NCBI GenBank assembly: GCA_030632925.1
Contig: DAOVTU010000153.1
Location: 1-6,881 of the forward strand
Source: Candidatus Krumholzibacteriia bacterium
GTDB taxonomy: Bacteria > Krumholzibacteriota > Krumholzibacteriia > LZORAL124-64-63
Reading direction: 5' to 3'
Length of the DNA: 6,881 nucleotides
The translations under genes and the position numbers were made by a program. Each line of letters opens with the position of its first letter. The stretch's first letter is position 1. Of the stretch, positions 4,968 to 6,881 are shown piece by piece. The notes beneath the pieces are model-generated. The model searched no databases. It was given only the letters and a program-made list of their open reading frames with translations, and was not told where the DNA came from.

Positions 4968-6881
4968 CTAGCCGGCAAACTGCTCACTGATGATACCGTC
5001 GGCTGCAGCCAGGGCCTTATCCAGTCCCGCCGCATCCGGCATGCCAGCCTGGGCCATGTTCGGCCGTCCGCCACCCCGGCCGCCACCGGCGGCGGCAATG
5101 GCTTTGACCAGGTTGCCCGCGTGCAGGGCCTTGCTGTCCACCAGGTCCGAAGTGATGGTCACCAACAGGGTCGACTTGCCATCCATCTCCGCCGTCAGCA
5201 CGACCACCGCCTGGCTGCCCAACTTGTCGCGCACATGGTCGCCCAGTTGCATGAAGGCCGCTTTGTCGTCGGCCTCCACGTGGGCCGAAATCACTTTCAG
5301 GCCCGACACATCCCGCGGCGTATCAAGGGCGCTGCTGAGCGAGGCCCGGGCAGCGTCCTGCTGCAGCTTGGCCAATTCGCGGCGCAGTTCGTCGCGCTCG
5401 TTGATCACCGCCTGAGTTTGTTCGGCGACCGAGCCTGCACTCTGACGCATCAGGGATTGCAACTCGCGCACCTGCTCACGCTCGGTACGGGCCAGGGCTG
5501 CAGCTTCCGAGCCGGTCACCGCTTCGATGCGGCGCACGCCGGCCGAAACGCTGCCTTCGCTCAGGATGCGGAACGGGCCAAGGTCGCCGGTGCGGAAGGC
5601 ATGGGTGCCACCGCACAATTCGACCGAGTAGACCGGGCCGTAGTCATCCTGCTGGCGGGCCGAAACAAGGTGACCACCGTGAATCTGTACCACGCGCACT
5701 TTGTCGCCATATTTTTCACCAAACAGGGCCATGGCCCCGCGAGACTTGGCCTCATCGATACTCACGTCCGCCTCAGTCAAGACAGCACGGTTGGTGGCGA
5801 TCGCATCGGCCACCATCTGCTCCACCTGGTCAAACTGCTCCTGGGACAGAGCCTGGTCGTGGCGGAAATCGAACCGCAAACGGCCCGACTCGACCACACT
5901 GCCGGCCTGCTCCACATGATCACCGAGCACACTGCGCAGGGCGGCGTGCAACAGGTGAGTGGCGGTGTGGTTGCGCATCACGCCGGCGCGGTTGACGGCG
6001 TCGACCTGTAATTGAACCAACGCATCGCCCCGGAACATCTCCACCATCTCGTCGACTGAACCATGCACCACACAAACGGCACCCTCAGCAGCCGCCTGGG
6101 TATCCAGAACCTTCAGGAACTGGTCCGAAGCCGCATGGCCTATTGACCCGATGTCGCCCATCTGGCCACCGGATTCGGCGTAAAACGGAGTCTTTTCAAA
6201 CAGGATGTGGACAATATCCCGGCCGTCGTCATCCTGGCCCGCCGAACGCACGGCCACCACGCGGGCTTCGTTGTACAGGCGTTCGTAGCCCTCGAACACC
6301 GATTTGAAGCCGCCGAGGTCCAGACCTTTGGAAATCGGCTGCCAGGGCGTGATCCCGGCCATGAATTTGTTTTCGCGGCGGCTCTGCACTTTCTGCTTCT
6401 CCATGCAGGCCTTGAAACCGGCCATGTCAACGGTGAAGCCGTCCTCTTCAGCCACGACACCGGTCAGGTCAACCGGAAAGCCAAACGTATCGTGCAGCTT
6501 GAAGGCCTCTTCGCCAGTCAGCTCGGTGCGCCCTTCGGCCACCATCCCGGCCTTGAAACCTGCGTAAACCTGCAGCCCCGAATCCAGGGTGCGCAGGAAG
6601 CGTTCTTCTTCTTTGCGGATCACATCCAGGATGCGCTCCCGGCGTTCGCCCAATTCGGGGTAGGCCGCGCTCATCTCGTCGATAACCAGCTCGCTGATGC
6701 GGTACAGGAACGGCTCTTCGACACCCAACAGGTGCCCGTGCCGCACGGCCCGCCGCAGAATGCGCCGCACCACATAACCACTGTCGCTGCTGCTGGGAAT
6801 CGCGCCCTCGGCCACAGTGTCGGCCACGGCCCTGGCGTGGTCGGCAATGCCCCGCATACTGATGCGGTCTTCGCCTTCGGG
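4968..6881 (-). CDS. alaS: Alanyl-tRNA synthetase, 5'-truncated by the window edge
   Basis: AlaRS attaches alanine to tRNA-Ala and clears mischarged Ser or Gly. The frame is open from the right edge to TAG (complement of 4968-4970), giving 637 C-terminal residues of a protein that is usually about 870-900 long. The first visible residues (PEGEDRISMRGIADHARA) belong to the end of the class II aminoacylation domain, and SGYVVRRILRRAVRHGHLLG begins the tRNA-recognition region. LHDTFGFPVDLT and TPFYAESGGQMGD follow. The editing domain keeps both zinc-site motifs: HTATH (codons at 5955-5969) and CGGTH (5601-5615). A coiled-coil stretch (around NERDELRRELAKLQQ) leads to the C-Ala/DHHA1 domain with GGGRGGGRPNMAQAG. 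All domains seen look intact. The ATG at 6855-6857 is internal, not the start. The true start lies beyond 6881. The gene converges on the transporter gene. Confidence 0.98.
   Translation of the reverse strand, partial: PEGEDRISMRGIADHARAVADTVAEGAIPSSSDSGYVVRRILRRAVRHGHLLGVEEPFLYRISELVIDEMSAAYPELGERRERILDVIRKEEERFLRTLDSGLQVYAGFKAGMVAEGRTELTGEEAFKLHDTFGFPVDLTGVVAEEDGFTVDMAGFKACMEKQKVQSRRENKFMAGITPWQPISKGLDLGGFKSVFEGYERLYNEARVVAVRSAGQDDDGRDIVHILFEKTPFYAESGGQMGDIGSIGHAASDQFLKVLDTQAAAEGAVCVVHGSVDEMVEMFRGDALVQLQVDAVNRAGVMRNHTATHLLHAALRSVLGDHVEQAGSVVESGRLRFDFRHDQALSQEQFDQVEQMVADAIATNRAVLTEADVSIDEAKSRGAMALFGEKYGDKVRVVQIHGGHLVSARQQDDYGPVYSVELCGGTHAFRTGDLGPFRILSEGSVSAGVRRIEAVTGSEAAALARTEREQVRELQSLMRQSAGSVAEQTQAVINERDELRRELAKLQQDAARASLSSALDTPRDVSGLKVISAHVEADDKAAFMQLGDHVRDKLGSQAVVVLTAEMDGKSTLLVTITSDLVDSKALHAGNLVKAIAAAGGGRGGGRPNMAQAGMPDAAGLDKALAAADGIISEQFAG

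Noticed and set aside
4926..6011. Long open frame on the plus strand opposite alaS
   Set aside because: alaS on the minus strand is unambiguous over this interval, and the opposite frame is a shadow with low-complexity composition.

Overview
The window looks like chromosomal DNA from a GC-rich, Gram-negative bacterium that respires with multiheme c-type cytochromes. The Gram-negative call rests on a secreted protein with an outer-membrane-type beta-barrel and on a membrane-anchored periplasmic hexaheme cytochrome. I cannot name the phylum: the AlaRS is clearly bacterial, but the sequence alone does not place it. No insertion sequence, integrase, CRISPR array, tRNA or rRNA gene was seen.

Layout, left to right. 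(1) 1-135 is the 3' end of an unidentified gene. It is followed after 11 nt by a NapC/NirT-type hexaheme cytochrome c (147-1700), and this unit ends at a strong intrinsic terminator (1724-1758). (2) 1824-2906 encodes an exported protein of unknown function with two glycine-zipper hydrophobic segments and a C-terminal beta-barrel. (3) 2969-4749 is a two-gene unit joined by an ATGA stop/start overlap: a nitroreductase-fold flavoprotein carrying the iodotyrosine-deiodinase (IYD) Glu/Tyr/Lys triad, then a ten-helix TDT/SLAC1/TehA-family anion channel or transporter. (4) 4750-4967 is a convergent intergenic region. It holds a sigma70-like promoter (4770-4798), a candidate three-hairpin small RNA (about 4805-4925) and a bidirectional terminator. 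(5) 4968-6881, minus strand, is the C-terminal three quarters of alanyl-tRNA synthetase (alaS), whose 5' end lies beyond the right edge.

How the genes may work together. The cytochrome probably takes electrons from the quinol pool and passes them to periplasmic multiheme partners; the truncated upstream gene is the best candidate partner. The flavoprotein/channel pair is the most interesting unit. If the flavoprotein reductively dehalogenates halotyrosine-like compounds, as its triad suggests, the co-translated SLAC1-type protein could let the released halide out of the cell. That functional link is inference. The candidate sRNA between the channel gene and alaS is also a prediction from promoter, hairpin and terminator geometry.
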